Origin: Echinicola marina
Lineage (GTDB): Bacteria; Bacteroidota; Bacteroidia; Cytophagales; Cyclobacteriaceae
Direction: 5' to 3'
Assembly: GCF_020463795.1 (NCBI RefSeq)
Contig: NZ_CP080025.1
Span: 1,615,001 to 1,679,000 of the forward strand
Length of the DNA stretch: 64,000 nucleotides
In this document: positions 17,530 to 26,674 of the stretch, one piece after another
How the letters are laid out: every line of letters starts with the position of its first letter
Numbering within the stretch: position 1 is the first letter of the stretch
The notes under the pieces: generated by a model
Databases searched by the model: none
Seen by the model: only the letters and a program-made list of their open reading frames with translations
What the model was told of the DNA's origin: nothing
Made by a program: the position numbers and the translations under genes

Positions 17530-19632
17530 ATGCAAAGTTTTAGAACAGAAATAGAAAATCCCGTTGTGGAAAAAGATATTATCGAACTGGAAAAGAAAAT
17601 TGCGCTTTTCAAGGACGGTAAAATAGATGAGGAAAAATTCAGGAGCCTCAGACTGGCCAGAGGAGTTTATGGTCAAAGACAGCCAGGGGTGCAGATGATC
17701 CGTATCAAATTGCCGTATGGCAAAGTGACCAGCAGGCAGCTGCACAGGATCTGTAAGGTTTCTGATGAATTTTCTACTGGGAGATTGCACATCACTACTC
17801 GTCAGGATATCCAGATTCATTATGTGAGTTTGGACAGAACGCCTGAACTTTGGGCGGAACTGGAAAAGGATGATGTTACCTTGAGGGAAGCCTGTGGAAA
17901 TACGGTCAGAAATGTCACTGCTTCAGAAACAGCAGGGATTGATCCCAAAGAAGCTTTTGATGTTACGCCTTATGCAGATGCCACTTTTAGGTATATGCTT
18001 AGGAATCCTATCTGTCAGGAAATGGGCAGAAAGTTCAAGATGGCCTTTTCTGCCAGTGAAGAGGATACTGCTTTATCCTATCTTCATGACCTTGGTTTTA
18101 TTCCAAAGGTAAAGACAGTAGATGGTCAGGAGCAAAGAGGCTTCAAAGTGATGCTTGGCGGAGGATTGGGGTCGCAACCTAGAAATGCCGACATCATCAC
18201 TGATTTTTTAGCTGAAGATAAATTGATTCCTTTTATTGAGGGAGTTGTTAGGATTTTTGATCGACACGGTGAAAGAGCCAAGAGGATGAAAGCCAGGATG
18301 AAATTCCTTATCAAGGACATTGGTGTAGAGGAATTTTTGAGATTGGTAGAGGAAGAGCAAAAAGCATTACAGTTCCAGTCTTATCCAATCGATTATAAAG
18401 CCTATGAGGCTACGAATCAAATTGCTACTCCAGAGGTACCGGCAGTAGCGGTTCCAGAAGGCGAAGCTTACCAAAACTGGTTGAAGACCAATGTGCTTTC
18501 ACAAAAGCAAGCAGGTTATGTTTCTATCGGTATTAAGGTACATTTAGGTGATTTTTACACTGATAAGGCCAGGAAATTGGCTGATTTGGTGAGTAAATAT
18601 GCCAATGATGAGATCCGTCTTACTTTAAGACAAAATATCCTGATCAGAGATGTACAGGAGGCAGCATTGCCATTCTTCTATCAAGAATTGCAAAAGTTGG
18701 ATTTTGTGGCTTTTGGTTATAATACTTTAGGAGACCTTACTGCATGTCCAGGTACTGATACTTGTAATTTGGGTATTGCCAGTAGTACTGGTGCTGCCCA
18801 TATCCTTGAAGAAGTCATTGCAAAAGAATATCCACAACATCTGTTCAATAAGGACTTGAGCATTAAAATTTCGGGTTGTATGAATGCTTGTGGTCAGCAC
18901 AATATGGCCGCTATTGGTTTCCAGGGTATGTCCATCAAAGTGGGCAAATCTGTGATTCCTGCCCTTCAGGTACTTTTGGGAGGTGCTATTCTCGGAGATG
19001 GTGAAGGAAGATTTGCTGATAAAGTAATTAAAATTCCAAGTAAGAGAGCACCTCAGGCCTTGAGAGTCATTTTAGATGACTTTGATAAGAATGCTGAGAA
19101 AGGTGAGGCATTTGTAAATTATTATGATCGTCAGGGTCAAATGTATTTCTATGAACAGCTGAAGCCATTGGCCAGTACGGATGATGTGGTAGATGCAGAT
19201 TACATAGACTGGGGCAATGAGCAAGCATATGTGAAGGCAGTAGGTGTAGGTGAGTGTGCCGGTGTGGTGATTGATTTGGTGGCTACCTTGCTATTGGAAG
19301 CAAGGGAGAAATTGGCCAATGCTGAAGACAGTCTGAATGAAAGGAAATGGTCTGATAGTATTTACCATACCTATGCTACTTTGGTAAATGCAGCCAAGGC
19401 GATCATGATTTCTGAAGGAAAGTCAGCAAATTCCTATGCGAATATTGTAAGCCAGTTTGATGAGATTTTTGTCTCTACTGGTAAAATCGATTTGGGGTCA
19501 AGTTTTGCTGATGTTGTATATGAGCTTCAGAAAAATGAACCTACAGAAGAATTTGCTAAAGCCTATTATGCCAAGGCAGAAAAAGTATATCATATTATCG
19601 GTGATTATAGAGCTAAAGAAGTAGAAGCATGA
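17530..19632 (+). CDS. Siroheme sulfite reductase (nitrite/sulfite reductase family) with C-terminal HEPN-like domain
   Basis: A 700-residue protein. Residues about 1-560 are a ferredoxin-type sulfite/nitrite reductase with two ferrodoxin-like half-domains and the siroheme/4Fe-4S ligands C406-x5-C412 and C450-x3-C454 (CPGTDTC and CMNAC). Given its neighbours it should reduce sulfite to sulfide. Residues about 590-700 form an extra helical domain resembling HEPN (a paired pattern of AREKLANAEDSL and YHTYATLVNAAKAIM). This lengthens it well beyond the usual ~560-residue enzyme. No flavoprotein subunit is nearby, so ferredoxin is the likely donor. The last four bases overlap the cobA start. Confidence 0.9.
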   Translation: MQSFRTEIENPVVEKDIIELEKKIALFKDGKIDEEKFRSLRLARGVYGQRQPGVQMIRIKLPYGKVTSRQLHRICKVSDEFSTGRLHITTRQDIQIHYVSLDRTPELWAELEKDDVTLREACGNTVRNVTASETAGIDPKEAFDVTPYADATFRYMLRNPICQEMGRKFKMAFSASEEDTALSYLHDLGFIPKVKTVDGQEQRGFKVMLGGGLGSQPRNADIITDFLAEDKLIPFIEGVVRIFDRHGERAKRMKARMKFLIKDIGVEEFLRLVEEEQKALQFQSYPIDYKAYEATNQIATPEVPAVAVPEGEAYQNWLKTNVLSQKQAGYVSIGIKVHLGDFYTDKARKLADLVSKYANDEIRLTLRQNILIRDVQEAALPFFYQELQKLDFVAFGYNTLGDLTACPGTDTCNLGIASSTGAAHILEEVIAKEYPQHLFNKDLSIKISGCMNACGQHNMAAIGFQGMSIKVGKSVIPALQVLLGGAILGDGEGRFADKVIKIPSKRAPQALRVILDDFDKNAEKGEAFVNYYDRQGQMYFYEQLKPLASTDDVVDADYIDWGNEQAYVKAVGVGECAGVVIDLVATLLLEAREKLANAEDSLNERKWSDSIYHTYATLVNAAKAIMISEGKSANSYANIVSQFDEIFVSTGKIDLGSSFADVVYELQKNEPTEEFAKAYYAKAEKVYHIIGDYRAKEVEA

Positions 19633-20393
19633 TCCCTAAAATCACTCCAAAATTAACTTTGGTCGGTGCTGGCCCCGGTGATCCCGAGTTGATCACCCTA
19701 AAAGGGGTATTGGCACTGGGCAAGGCGGATGTGATATTATATGATGCACTGGTAGATAAGTCCTTGCTGAAGCATGCGACAGCTAATGCCATCAAGGTTT
19801 TTGTGGGCAAGCGGCAGGGAAGTAAGCTAAATCCCCAGGATAACACCAATAAGATGATAGTGGAATATGCCTTGAAGTACGGCCATGTGGTTCGGCTGAA
19901 AGGCGGTGATCCATTTGTCTTTGGGAGGGGCGCTGAGGAAATTGAATATGCTCAGCAGTTTGGGATAGAAACGGAAGTTGTCCCAGGGATCACTTCAAGT
20001 GTCGCGGTACCAGCTTATCAAGGAATACCAGTGACCAAAAGGGGGGTATCGGAAAGCTTTTGGGTGATTACGGGAACCACTTCTTCTGGACAACTATCCC
20101 GGGATATTAAAATTGCAGCCGAATCTACTGCTACTTTGGTGATTTTAATGGGCACTAAAAAGCTACATGAAATTGTCCAGGAGTTTACTGCCTTGGGAAA
20201 AGAGGATACACCTATTGCTCTGATTCAAAATGGTACTACGGTGTCCGAAAAAATAGTGGCCGGTCATATTCATAATATTGAGAAAAAAGTAGTAGAGAGC
20301 GGTGTGGGAGCTCCAGCGATTATAATCGTTGGAGAGGTGGTCAGAGAAAGCCCTAAACTGATGAATATTTATCAAGAAGCGATAAAAGTTTAG
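19629..20393 (+). CDS. cobA: Uroporphyrinogen-III C-methyltransferase
   Basis: A 254-residue SAM-dependent enzyme that methylates uroporphyrinogen III twice to precorrin-2, the first step to siroheme. LTLVGAGPGDPELITLKG at the N-terminus and RLKGGDPFVFGRGAEE near residue 90 are diagnostic. GITSSVAVPAYQGIPVTKRG follows. It overlaps the sulfite reductase stop by ATGA, which argues for translational coupling of the enzyme with the supply of its cofactor. No uroporphyrinogen synthase domain is fused. Confidence 0.95.
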   Translation: MIPKITPKLTLVGAGPGDPELITLKGVLALGKADVILYDALVDKSLLKHATANAIKVFVGKRQGSKLNPQDNTNKMIVEYALKYGHVVRLKGGDPFVFGRGAEEIEYAQQFGIETEVVPGITSSVAVPAYQGIPVTKRGVSESFWVITGTTSSGQLSRDIKIAAESTATLVILMGTKKLHEIVQEFTALGKEDTPIALIQNGTTVSEKIVAGHIHNIEKKVVESGVGAPAIIIVGEVVRESPKLMNIYQEAIKV

Positions 20394-20480
20394 CTTTTTC
20401 CATAAATTAAGCGAGAGTATTGATATATTATTAATATCTTGATGCCCTAATTGTGCTTATCACAAAAAAATAATAACACA

Positions 20481-21056
20481 ATGAATGAGCTTTACCCTGT
20501 GTTCCTTAAGGTAGCACAGCTTAATACCCTAATAGTAGGAGCTGGTAATGTTGGGTTAGAGAAGTTGTCCTTTTTACTCAAATCCAGTCCAAATGCAAAA
20601 GTCACCATCGTAGCCAAGGAGATTTCCGATGAGATTAAGAAAATAGCTGGAGAAAGGGAAAATATCTCTCTAGTGGAAGATGCTTATGCGGAAAAATACC
20701 TTGATAATAGACATATTGTTATCGGAGCAACTGATGATAGGGAGGTCAATAAGCAAATCCAAGTGGATGCAAAAGCTAGAAATCTACTTGTAAATATTGC
20801 TGATACTCCTGAATTATGTGACTTTTATTTAGGTGGAATTGTCACCAAAGGCAATGTGAAAATTGCCATCAGTACGAACGGTAAATCACCTACTACAGCT
20901 AAGAGGTTGAGGCAGTTTTTGGAGGAGGTCATTCCAGATGATATCAATGAAATGGTGGAGAACATTAATGAATATAGAGATACCTTAAAAGGAGATTTTG
21001 AATATAAGGTGGAAGCATTGAATAAGTTGACAAAGGAATTATTGGTGAAAAACTGA
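20481..21056 (+). CDS. Precorrin-2 dehydrogenase (siroheme synthase N-terminal domain, Met8-like)
   Basis: A 191-residue protein; the ATG at 20481 is preferred to an in-frame ATG at 20451 that adds a polar tail. NTLIVGAGNVGLEKL is the Rossmann NAD site. IVIGATDD and the GGIVTKGNVKIAISTNGKSPTTAKRLR segment (named by its ends) match the CysG N-terminal domain. It oxidises precorrin-2 to sirohydrochlorin and may also chelate iron. Together with cobA it completes siroheme synthesis for the upstream reductase. A strong terminator follows at 21107-21134, closing the sulfate block. Confidence 0.9.
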   Translation: MNELYPVFLKVAQLNTLIVGAGNVGLEKLSFLLKSSPNAKVTIVAKEISDEIKKIAGERENISLVEDAYAEKYLDNRHIVIGATDDREVNKQIQVDAKARNLLVNIADTPELCDFYLGGIVTKGNVKIAISTNGKSPTTAKRLRQFLEEVIPDDINEMVENINEYRDTLKGDFEYKVEALNKLTKELLVKN

Positions 21057-21106
21057 TATTTCTGTCAATAAGATTTTAAATATGCGGTTGATTTAATTTT
21101 GAAAAA

Positions 21107-21134
21107 GCAGGTAGGGTCTACCTGCCTTTTTTTT
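21107..21134 (+). terminator. Rho-independent terminator of the sulfate assimilation operon
   Basis: A perfect 8-bp stem, GCAGGTAG (21107-21114) with CTACCTGC (21118-21125), a 3-base loop, and CTTTTTTTT after it. Confidence 0.9.
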
Positions 21135-21305
21135 GTCTATTTTTTCAGGGGATCAAGCTTTGATTGGGAATCAAGGAAATTTCATATGGGGCAACTCTTA
21201 AAATACTTGTTATAAAAATTTCTATACTATAATCGTTCAATGCTAACCTATTTGAAAAAACTATAACATCTAGGTATTGTATGTTCATTTGTGGACAAAT
21301 AATAT

Positions 21306-21333
21306 TGACCACAGATAAAAGGATGAACACTGA
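21306..21333 (-). repeat. Degenerate dispersed repeat, copy 2
   Basis: Reverse complement reads CAGTGTTCATC, a short spacer, then TATCTGTGGTCAA. It aligns with 6127-6160 over about 26 bases with a short gap. Confidence 0.45.
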
Positions 21334-21802
21334 TATTTGGTTATACACTTGGGTTTGTAAGGTTTTGATCAGTGTAAATATGCACTGTCGAACTACCTAA
21401 AGGCTGTTAATCGCCCACTTTTCCGCTTGATCCTTGACTGGCTAGGGATGATTTTTTTAACCGCTTTTTCAGGTGTAGTTTATTCTAAATACCTACTTCT
21501 CTTTTCATCCTATTTAATGGATGATCTTTTTCCCCTATGAACCAAATTGAGCATGGATAAGCTGAAGGTTTTGGTTGTTGCTTTAACCTTTGGATAATAT
21601 ATCTATTGATGTTAAAATATTGTTTTATGATGAGTGTAATCATTTTTTGTTGACCTTTTTTAATACTAAATATTGATTTGAGGCTATGGGTATTTGTGGG
21701 TAGCGAAGGCCAGCTCTTTTGTATTAATTTTTACTTAAGGATATCCAAACGCAATTAAAGAATTCATAATTGCCCTTATGTCTTCCCCATTAATCAGACT
21801 TT

Positions 21803-21810
21803 TAATTTTG
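21803..21810 (+). promoter_or_regulatory. Promoter -7 box upstream of the SusC/SusD genes
   Basis: TAATTTTG fits TAnnTTTG exactly, 85 bases before the SusC ATG. No clear -33 element at the usual distance was found. Confidence 0.45.
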
Positions 21811-21895
21811 CGACCAAATTACTCCTAGTAAACCATTTATAAGTGATTATTTACCTGAAAATCAATTGTTTAAATTTTATAATTCACACTAACTT

Positions 21896-24800
21896 ATGAA
21901 ACACGTTTTTACAGTTTTTATTTTCTTACTGATGAACTTCCCTTTACTGGTATCGGGGCAGGATTTAGTGAAGGGTCAAGTAACAGATGCTTCGGGGGCA
22001 GGCCTTCCTGGTGTTACGGTTATGATCAAAGGGACCACAAATGGTACTGTTGCGGATTTTGAAGGAAATTACAAAATCAATGCAGACAGAAATGCTGTCC
22101 TACAATTCAGTTTTATCGGTTTCACTTCAAAAGAAGAAGCCGTAAATGGTCGCTCCCTTATCAATGTGGTTTTGGAGGAAGATCAGAAAAGTTTGGACGA
22201 AGTAGTTGTTACAGCTATTGGTATCAAACAGCAAAAGAAAAAATTGGGTTATGCTACCCAAGAAGTGAACACCGAGGTTTTGGGTGAGTCCAGAACCATG
22301 AACTTAGGAAATGCTCTTTCTGGTCAAGTGGCTGGTTTGACAGTAACTAACCCAACAGGTATTTTTCAATCTCCGTCTTTTCAATTAAGGGGCAAGACGC
22401 CTTTGATCGTTTTGGACGGTATTCCAGTGGAGACTGATTTGTTTGATATTTCTCCTGAGGACATTGAAAGCATCAACGTCCTAAAAGGTGGCGCGGCATC
22501 TGCTCTTTATGGTGCAAGAGGTAAAAATGGCGCTATCCTGATCACTAGAAAAAATGCTTCCAAGGAAGGTTTGACCGTCACTGCTTCTACCAGTAATATG
22601 GTGACGGCGGGTTTTACAGTTTTCCCTGAAACACAGACTGAATATGGTAACGGATCAAATGGCAAATATGAATTCTGGGATGGTGCTGATGGAGGTATCT
22701 CAGATGGTGATATGATTTGGGGACCAAAATTTGAACCTGGTGTGATGATCCCACAGTGGAATAGTCCTATTAGAGATTTACAGACTGGAGAAGTGATCGA
22801 ATGGTACGGAAATGTTGCCGGAACGGTTTATGATGATAAGTCTCGTTACGAAAGAGTGCCAATCGCATGGGAAAGACATGAAAACTTGAAGGACTTTTTG
22901 AAGACTGGTGTGGTTTCCAAAAATGATTTTTCAGTGGCTTATCAAGGTGAAAAATCCAGGTTTTATTTTTCTGGAAATTATTCCTACCAAAAAGGACAGG
23001 TTCCAAATACCTCTCTTAACACTGGTGGTCTGAACTTTAACAGTTCTTTTGATTTGACCAGTAATCTTCAGTTGGACGCTACCTTGAGTTATAATAAAGT
23101 GTATTCACCTAATTACCCAAGATATGGCTATGGACCAAAAAACCATATGTACACCATTTTGATTTGGATGGGTGATGATGTTAATGGTCAGGATCTTAGA
23201 GACCATATGTATGTGCCAGGGCTCGAGGGTTATCGTCAAGCCAACTATAACTATGCTTGGTATAATAATGTATACTTCGCAGCTCATGAGCTAAACCAAC
23301 AGCACAATCAAAATACTTTGGACGGTAAATTGAAATTGAAATACCAGATTACACCTGATTTATATGTCCAAGGTAGGATTTCCGCTAGAGAGTACAGGGT
23401 GTTTTCCGACATGGAAAGTCCAAAGTCTTATATGAACTATGGTGATTCCAGAAATGGTGATTATAAGATGTGGAATGATAGCAGGTTGAATTTGGATACG
23501 GATATCTTGGCCTCTTATAATAAGAACATTAGTGATAATTTTGCCTTCACGGTAAATGCCGGTGGTTCCAGTTTCTATAGAACCTATCAGCAGGAATATG
23601 CTTCTTCAGATGGTTTGATTGTTCCAGATATTTATAGTTTGAGCAATACCCAAGGACCAGTTCAAGCAAGAAATTCTTTTCAGGAAAAGGCTATTCGAAG
23701 TGCTTATGGTTCAGTGAACTTTGATATGTGGAATTCAGTGTTCTTGAATATCTCAGGAAGAAATGACTGGTCCTCTACTTTGCCAACTTCCACTAATTCC
23801 TACTTCTATCCTTCTGCTTCCCTGAGTGCCATGCTTTCTGAATTCATCAGATTGCCTAAGGTAATGGACTATTTGAAGGTGTACAGTTCTTGGTCGCAGG
23901 TATCCAGTGATTTGAGCCCATACAGTATCTATGCTACCTATCAAAAGGGGGTGACATACGGTTCTACACCATCTGTATACTACCCATCTGGATTGGTGAA
24001 TTCGGAGATCATGCCTGAGAAGTCCACATCCTTTGAGGCTGGCTTCTCTACTTCTTTTGCTCAGAAAAGATTGACCTTGGAAGGCACCTATTACAGGATT
24101 TTGGATGAGAACCAGATTATTGACCTGAGTATTTCTGGAGCTTCTGGTTTTTCTTCTAGAAAAGTTAACGGCAATGAATATACCACCAATGGTTTTGAGG
24201 CCATGGTTAATTTCAATGCGATTGATCATAATAAATTCGGTTGGGATATAGGAATGAACTGGACCCGGTATGTGAAGAAGATCACCGATATCTATGGGGA
24301 TGGTGGAAAATTTGGGAACTTAAGTGTTGGAGATAGGGCTGATGCTTATTATGCCACGGTTTGGCAAAAAAGTGCTGATGGTGAAGTGATTCTGGATGCC
24401 AATACAGGTTTGCCAACTAGAGACCCTTACCCAAGCAAAATCGGTCATTTGGATCCATCTTGGAGATTGGGTCTTCAGAACAGGTTTAGAGTAGGAGACT
24501 TTAGAGTAGATATGGATATTGATGGTGCTTGGGGTGGCTTGATTCGTTCCTTGACCATAGAGAAAATGTGGTGGGGAGGAAAGCACCCGAATTCTGTATT
24601 GTACAGAGATGAAGAATATGCAGCTGGAGAACCAGTTTATGTTCCTGAGGGTGTAGTGGTTACTGGCGGAGAGTTGGTTAGGGACGTAGATGGAAACATT
24701 ATTTCTGACACTCGTGAATACACCCAGAACACCACAGCTGTAAGCTGGCAAACTTGGTCCCAGATTTATCCTTACCGTGCCCAGGTGACTGAAGACGAAA

Positions 24801-25042
24801 GTGAGCTTTTTGCCAATGTTTATGACCGTTCTTATTTCAAGTTGAGAAGACTTTCGGTGACTTATGATTTGATGAATATCATGACTTCTGAAAAAATCAA
24901 AAAGCTTGATCTGTCTGTATACGGATATAATTTGGCCATGTGGAAAAAGATGCCTTTACTGGATCCTGATTATGGAGATGATAATAACCTACAGGACCCA
25001 TCTTCCAGATATGTTGGTTTCACCCTTCGCGCTACCTTTTAA
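21896..25042 (+). CDS. SusC/RagA-family TonB-dependent outer membrane transporter
   Basis: A 1048-residue outer-membrane barrel. A signal peptide (to about residue 21, SGQ) is followed by a carboxypeptidase-regulatory-like domain (KGQVTDASGAGLPGVTVMIKG), a TonB-box-like LDEVVVTAIG near residue 100, the plug with DGIPVETDLFDISPEDIES and LKGGAASALYGARGKNG, and then the barrel. The protein ends in aromatic-terminated TLRATF, the usual barrel signal. SusC proteins import a bound ligand captured by their SusD partner, which is encoded 32 bases downstream. The cargo cannot be read from the sequence; no glycoside hydrolase is linked, and the next gene is a phospholipase C. Confidence 0.95.
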   Translation: MKHVFTVFIFLLMNFPLLVSGQDLVKGQVTDASGAGLPGVTVMIKGTTNGTVADFEGNYKINADRNAVLQFSFIGFTSKEEAVNGRSLINVVLEEDQKSLDEVVVTAIGIKQQKKKLGYATQEVNTEVLGESRTMNLGNALSGQVAGLTVTNPTGIFQSPSFQLRGKTPLIVLDGIPVETDLFDISPEDIESINVLKGGAASALYGARGKNGAILITRKNASKEGLTVTASTSNMVTAGFTVFPETQTEYGNGSNGKYEFWDGADGGISDGDMIWGPKFEPGVMIPQWNSPIRDLQTGEVIEWYGNVAGTVYDDKSRYERVPIAWERHENLKDFLKTGVVSKNDFSVAYQGEKSRFYFSGNYSYQKGQVPNTSLNTGGLNFNSSFDLTSNLQLDATLSYNKVYSPNYPRYGYGPKNHMYTILIWMGDDVNGQDLRDHMYVPGLEGYRQANYNYAWYNNVYFAAHELNQQHNQNTLDGKLKLKYQITPDLYVQGRISAREYRVFSDMESPKSYMNYGDSRNGDYKMWNDSRLNLDTDILASYNKNISDNFAFTVNAGGSSFYRTYQQEYASSDGLIVPDIYSLSNTQGPVQARNSFQEKAIRSAYGSVNFDMWNSVFLNISGRNDWSSTLPTSTNSYFYPSASLSAMLSEFIRLPKVMDYLKVYSSWSQVSSDLSPYSIYATYQKGVTYGSTPSVYYPSGLVNSEIMPEKSTSFEAGFSTSFAQKRLTLEGTYYRILDENQIIDLSISGASGFSSRKVNGNEYTTNGFEAMVNFNAIDHNKFGWDIGMNWTRYVKKITDIYGDGGKFGNLSVGDRADAYYATVWQKSADGEVILDANTGLPTRDPYPSKIGHLDPSWRLGLQNRFRVGDFRVDMDIDGAWGGLIRSLTIEKMWWGGKHPNSVLYRDEEYAAGEPVYVPEGVVVTGGELVRDVDGNIISDTREYTQNTTAVSWQTWSQIYPYRAQVTEDESELFANVYDRSYFKLRRLSVTYDLMNIMTSEKIKKLDLSVYGYNLAMWKKMPLLDPDYGDDNNLQDPSSRYVGFTLRATF

Positions 25043-25074
25043 TTGATTTTCCAGCCTAAGAAAAAAGAGAAAAA

Positions 25075-26547
25075 ATGAAAAATATATTAGTGATATGTTT
25101 ATTGTTGGTTGGGCTTTCCTCCTGTCAAAATTTAGAGGAGATGAACATCAACCCCAATTTACCAACTGAGACGCACCCTCAGTTGCTACTGACCAAAATT
25201 GAATGGGATGCTTTCAGGGCATACAGAGGAACCTCCCCTTTATATGCATTGAAGATGTTAGTACAAACTGATGGCGAGAATGCCAATCAATATTATAAAT
25301 GGGATCGAGGAAGTTACGGGCCTTATGCTGTGCTAAGGGATGTGAGCAAGATGATAGAGGAGGGCGAAAGGATTGGCGAGCCATCTTATATGGCGCTAGG
25401 GAAGTTTTTTAGGGCATATTATTTCTATAATTTGACCTTAACTTTTGGTGATGTTCCCTACTCTGCTGCACTGAAAGGTGAGCTAGAGCAAAACTACCAA
25501 CCTATATATGATAGCCAGAAAGCGGTTTTTGAAGGCATACTGTCCGAGTTAAAGGAAGCAAGTGAAATTTTGGAAGAGGAGAATACAATCATTGCAGGTG
25601 ATATCATCTATGCCGGAGATATCATGGGCTGGCGAAAGTTGGTAAATGCCTTCCGTCTTAAGGTCATGTTGACATTATCAGAGAAAGAGGGTGAAGTAAG
25701 CTTGAGTGAGTTTGCGAGCATTTATCAGAACGAACCTTTAATGGAAAATGTAGAGGAAAGTGGCCAACTGGTGTTTTTGGACCAGCAGGATAACCGATAT
25801 CCTGATTTTAATTCCAGTGGTTTCAGTTCTGGTATGTATATGGATTCTACTTTTGTGCAACGACTTCAAGATCGAGAAGATCCTAGGTTGTTTATCTATT
25901 GTACGCAAACCAAATCAGCCAAGGAAGCCGGAAAAGCCATTGATGACTTTACCGCATATGAGGGGGGTGATCCTGCAGCGCCTTATGCTGAGGTAAATGA
26001 AAAGGCTACTGAGGGCAATGTGTCTAAAGTAAATGACCGGTATCATAGGGATCCTGTAAATGAGCCATATATGCTTTTGGGTTATTCAGAGCAGCAATTG
26101 ATCTTGGCAGAAGCGACTATCAAAGGATGGATTTCTGCTGATGTGGTAGAACTTTATGAGTCAGCTGTGAAAGCGTCCTTTAAGTTTTATGAAATGTATG
26201 CTGAAAACTATTCGTCCTTTGTGGGTGAAGAGGCTGCTGCAACTTATCTGGCCAAGCCCATCAATAATTTCAGTATGGCAGAAAGTGAAGAGGAGCAATT
26301 ACAACTGATTATTATGCAGAAGTATTTGCAATCATTCTTCCAGTTGGGATGGACTTCTTTTTACGATCACCATAGAACGGGAGGATACCCATCATTCAGA
26401 AGACCAGCGGGTGTAGAAATACCATACAGATGGATCTATCCGCAATCTGAGTATAACTATAATGCCAGCAATGTCACTGAAGCGATCAGTAGGCAGTTTG
26501 GTGAGGGAAATGATCAAATCAATAAAATGACTTGGTGGTTAGAGTAA
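25075..26547 (+). CDS. SusD/RagB-family outer membrane lipoprotein
   Basis: A 490-residue lipoprotein with lipobox LSSC at its N-terminus. The N-terminal NLEEMNINPNLPTETHPQLLLT stretch (named by ends) and the body with tetratricopeptide-like helices match the SusD-like family that pairs with shorter non-glycan SusC proteins. The C-terminal RRPAGVEIPYRWIYPQSEYNYN segment (ends given) fits that group. It is the surface ligand-binding lid of the upstream transporter. A strong terminator at 26572-26616 ends the two-gene unit. Confidence 0.92.
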   Translation: MKNILVICLLLVGLSSCQNLEEMNINPNLPTETHPQLLLTKIEWDAFRAYRGTSPLYALKMLVQTDGENANQYYKWDRGSYGPYAVLRDVSKMIEEGERIGEPSYMALGKFFRAYYFYNLTLTFGDVPYSAALKGELEQNYQPIYDSQKAVFEGILSELKEASEILEEENTIIAGDIIYAGDIMGWRKLVNAFRLKVMLTLSEKEGEVSLSEFASIYQNEPLMENVEESGQLVFLDQQDNRYPDFNSSGFSSGMYMDSTFVQRLQDREDPRLFIYCTQTKSAKEAGKAIDDFTAYEGGDPAAPYAEVNEKATEGNVSKVNDRYHRDPVNEPYMLLGYSEQQLILAEATIKGWISADVVELYESAVKASFKFYEMYAENYSSFVGEEAAATYLAKPINNFSMAESEEEQLQLIIMQKYLQSFFQLGWTSFYDHHRTGGYPSFRRPAGVEIPYRWIYPQSEYNYNASNVTEAISRQFGEGNDQINKMTWWLE

Positions 26548-26571
26548 TATAAACCAAAGAAGCACCAATAA

Positions 26572-26616
26572 GGTGGAACAATTATCGCCCAACACGATAA
26601 TGTTCCACTTTTTTTA
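26572..26616 (+). terminator. Rho-independent terminator after the SusC/SusD pair
   Basis: GTGGAAC plus ATTATCG (26573-26587) pairs with CGATAAT plus GTTCCAC (26595-26608), 14 bp with one bulged A, followed by eight T. Confidence 0.9.
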
Positions 26617-26674
26617 TTGGATAGCGGAATACATCATGATATTATTAAATTTAAGTTCCTAAAGGATATTAAAT

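Larger units (their letters stand above)
21135..21895. other. Gene-free 760-bp stretch before the SusC gene
   Basis: No convincing gene in either direction; the small open frames have no signal or family match. It contains a repeat-like segment at 21306-21333 and, near its right end, a promoter box at 21803-21810. The stretch is strongly A/T-rich. A long leader of about 80 bases precedes the SusC start. Confidence 0.5.

Noticed and set aside
19299-19632. HEPN-like domain as part of a toxin-antitoxin system
   Set aside because: It is fused in frame to an enzyme in a complete metabolic operon and no antitoxin gene is nearby.
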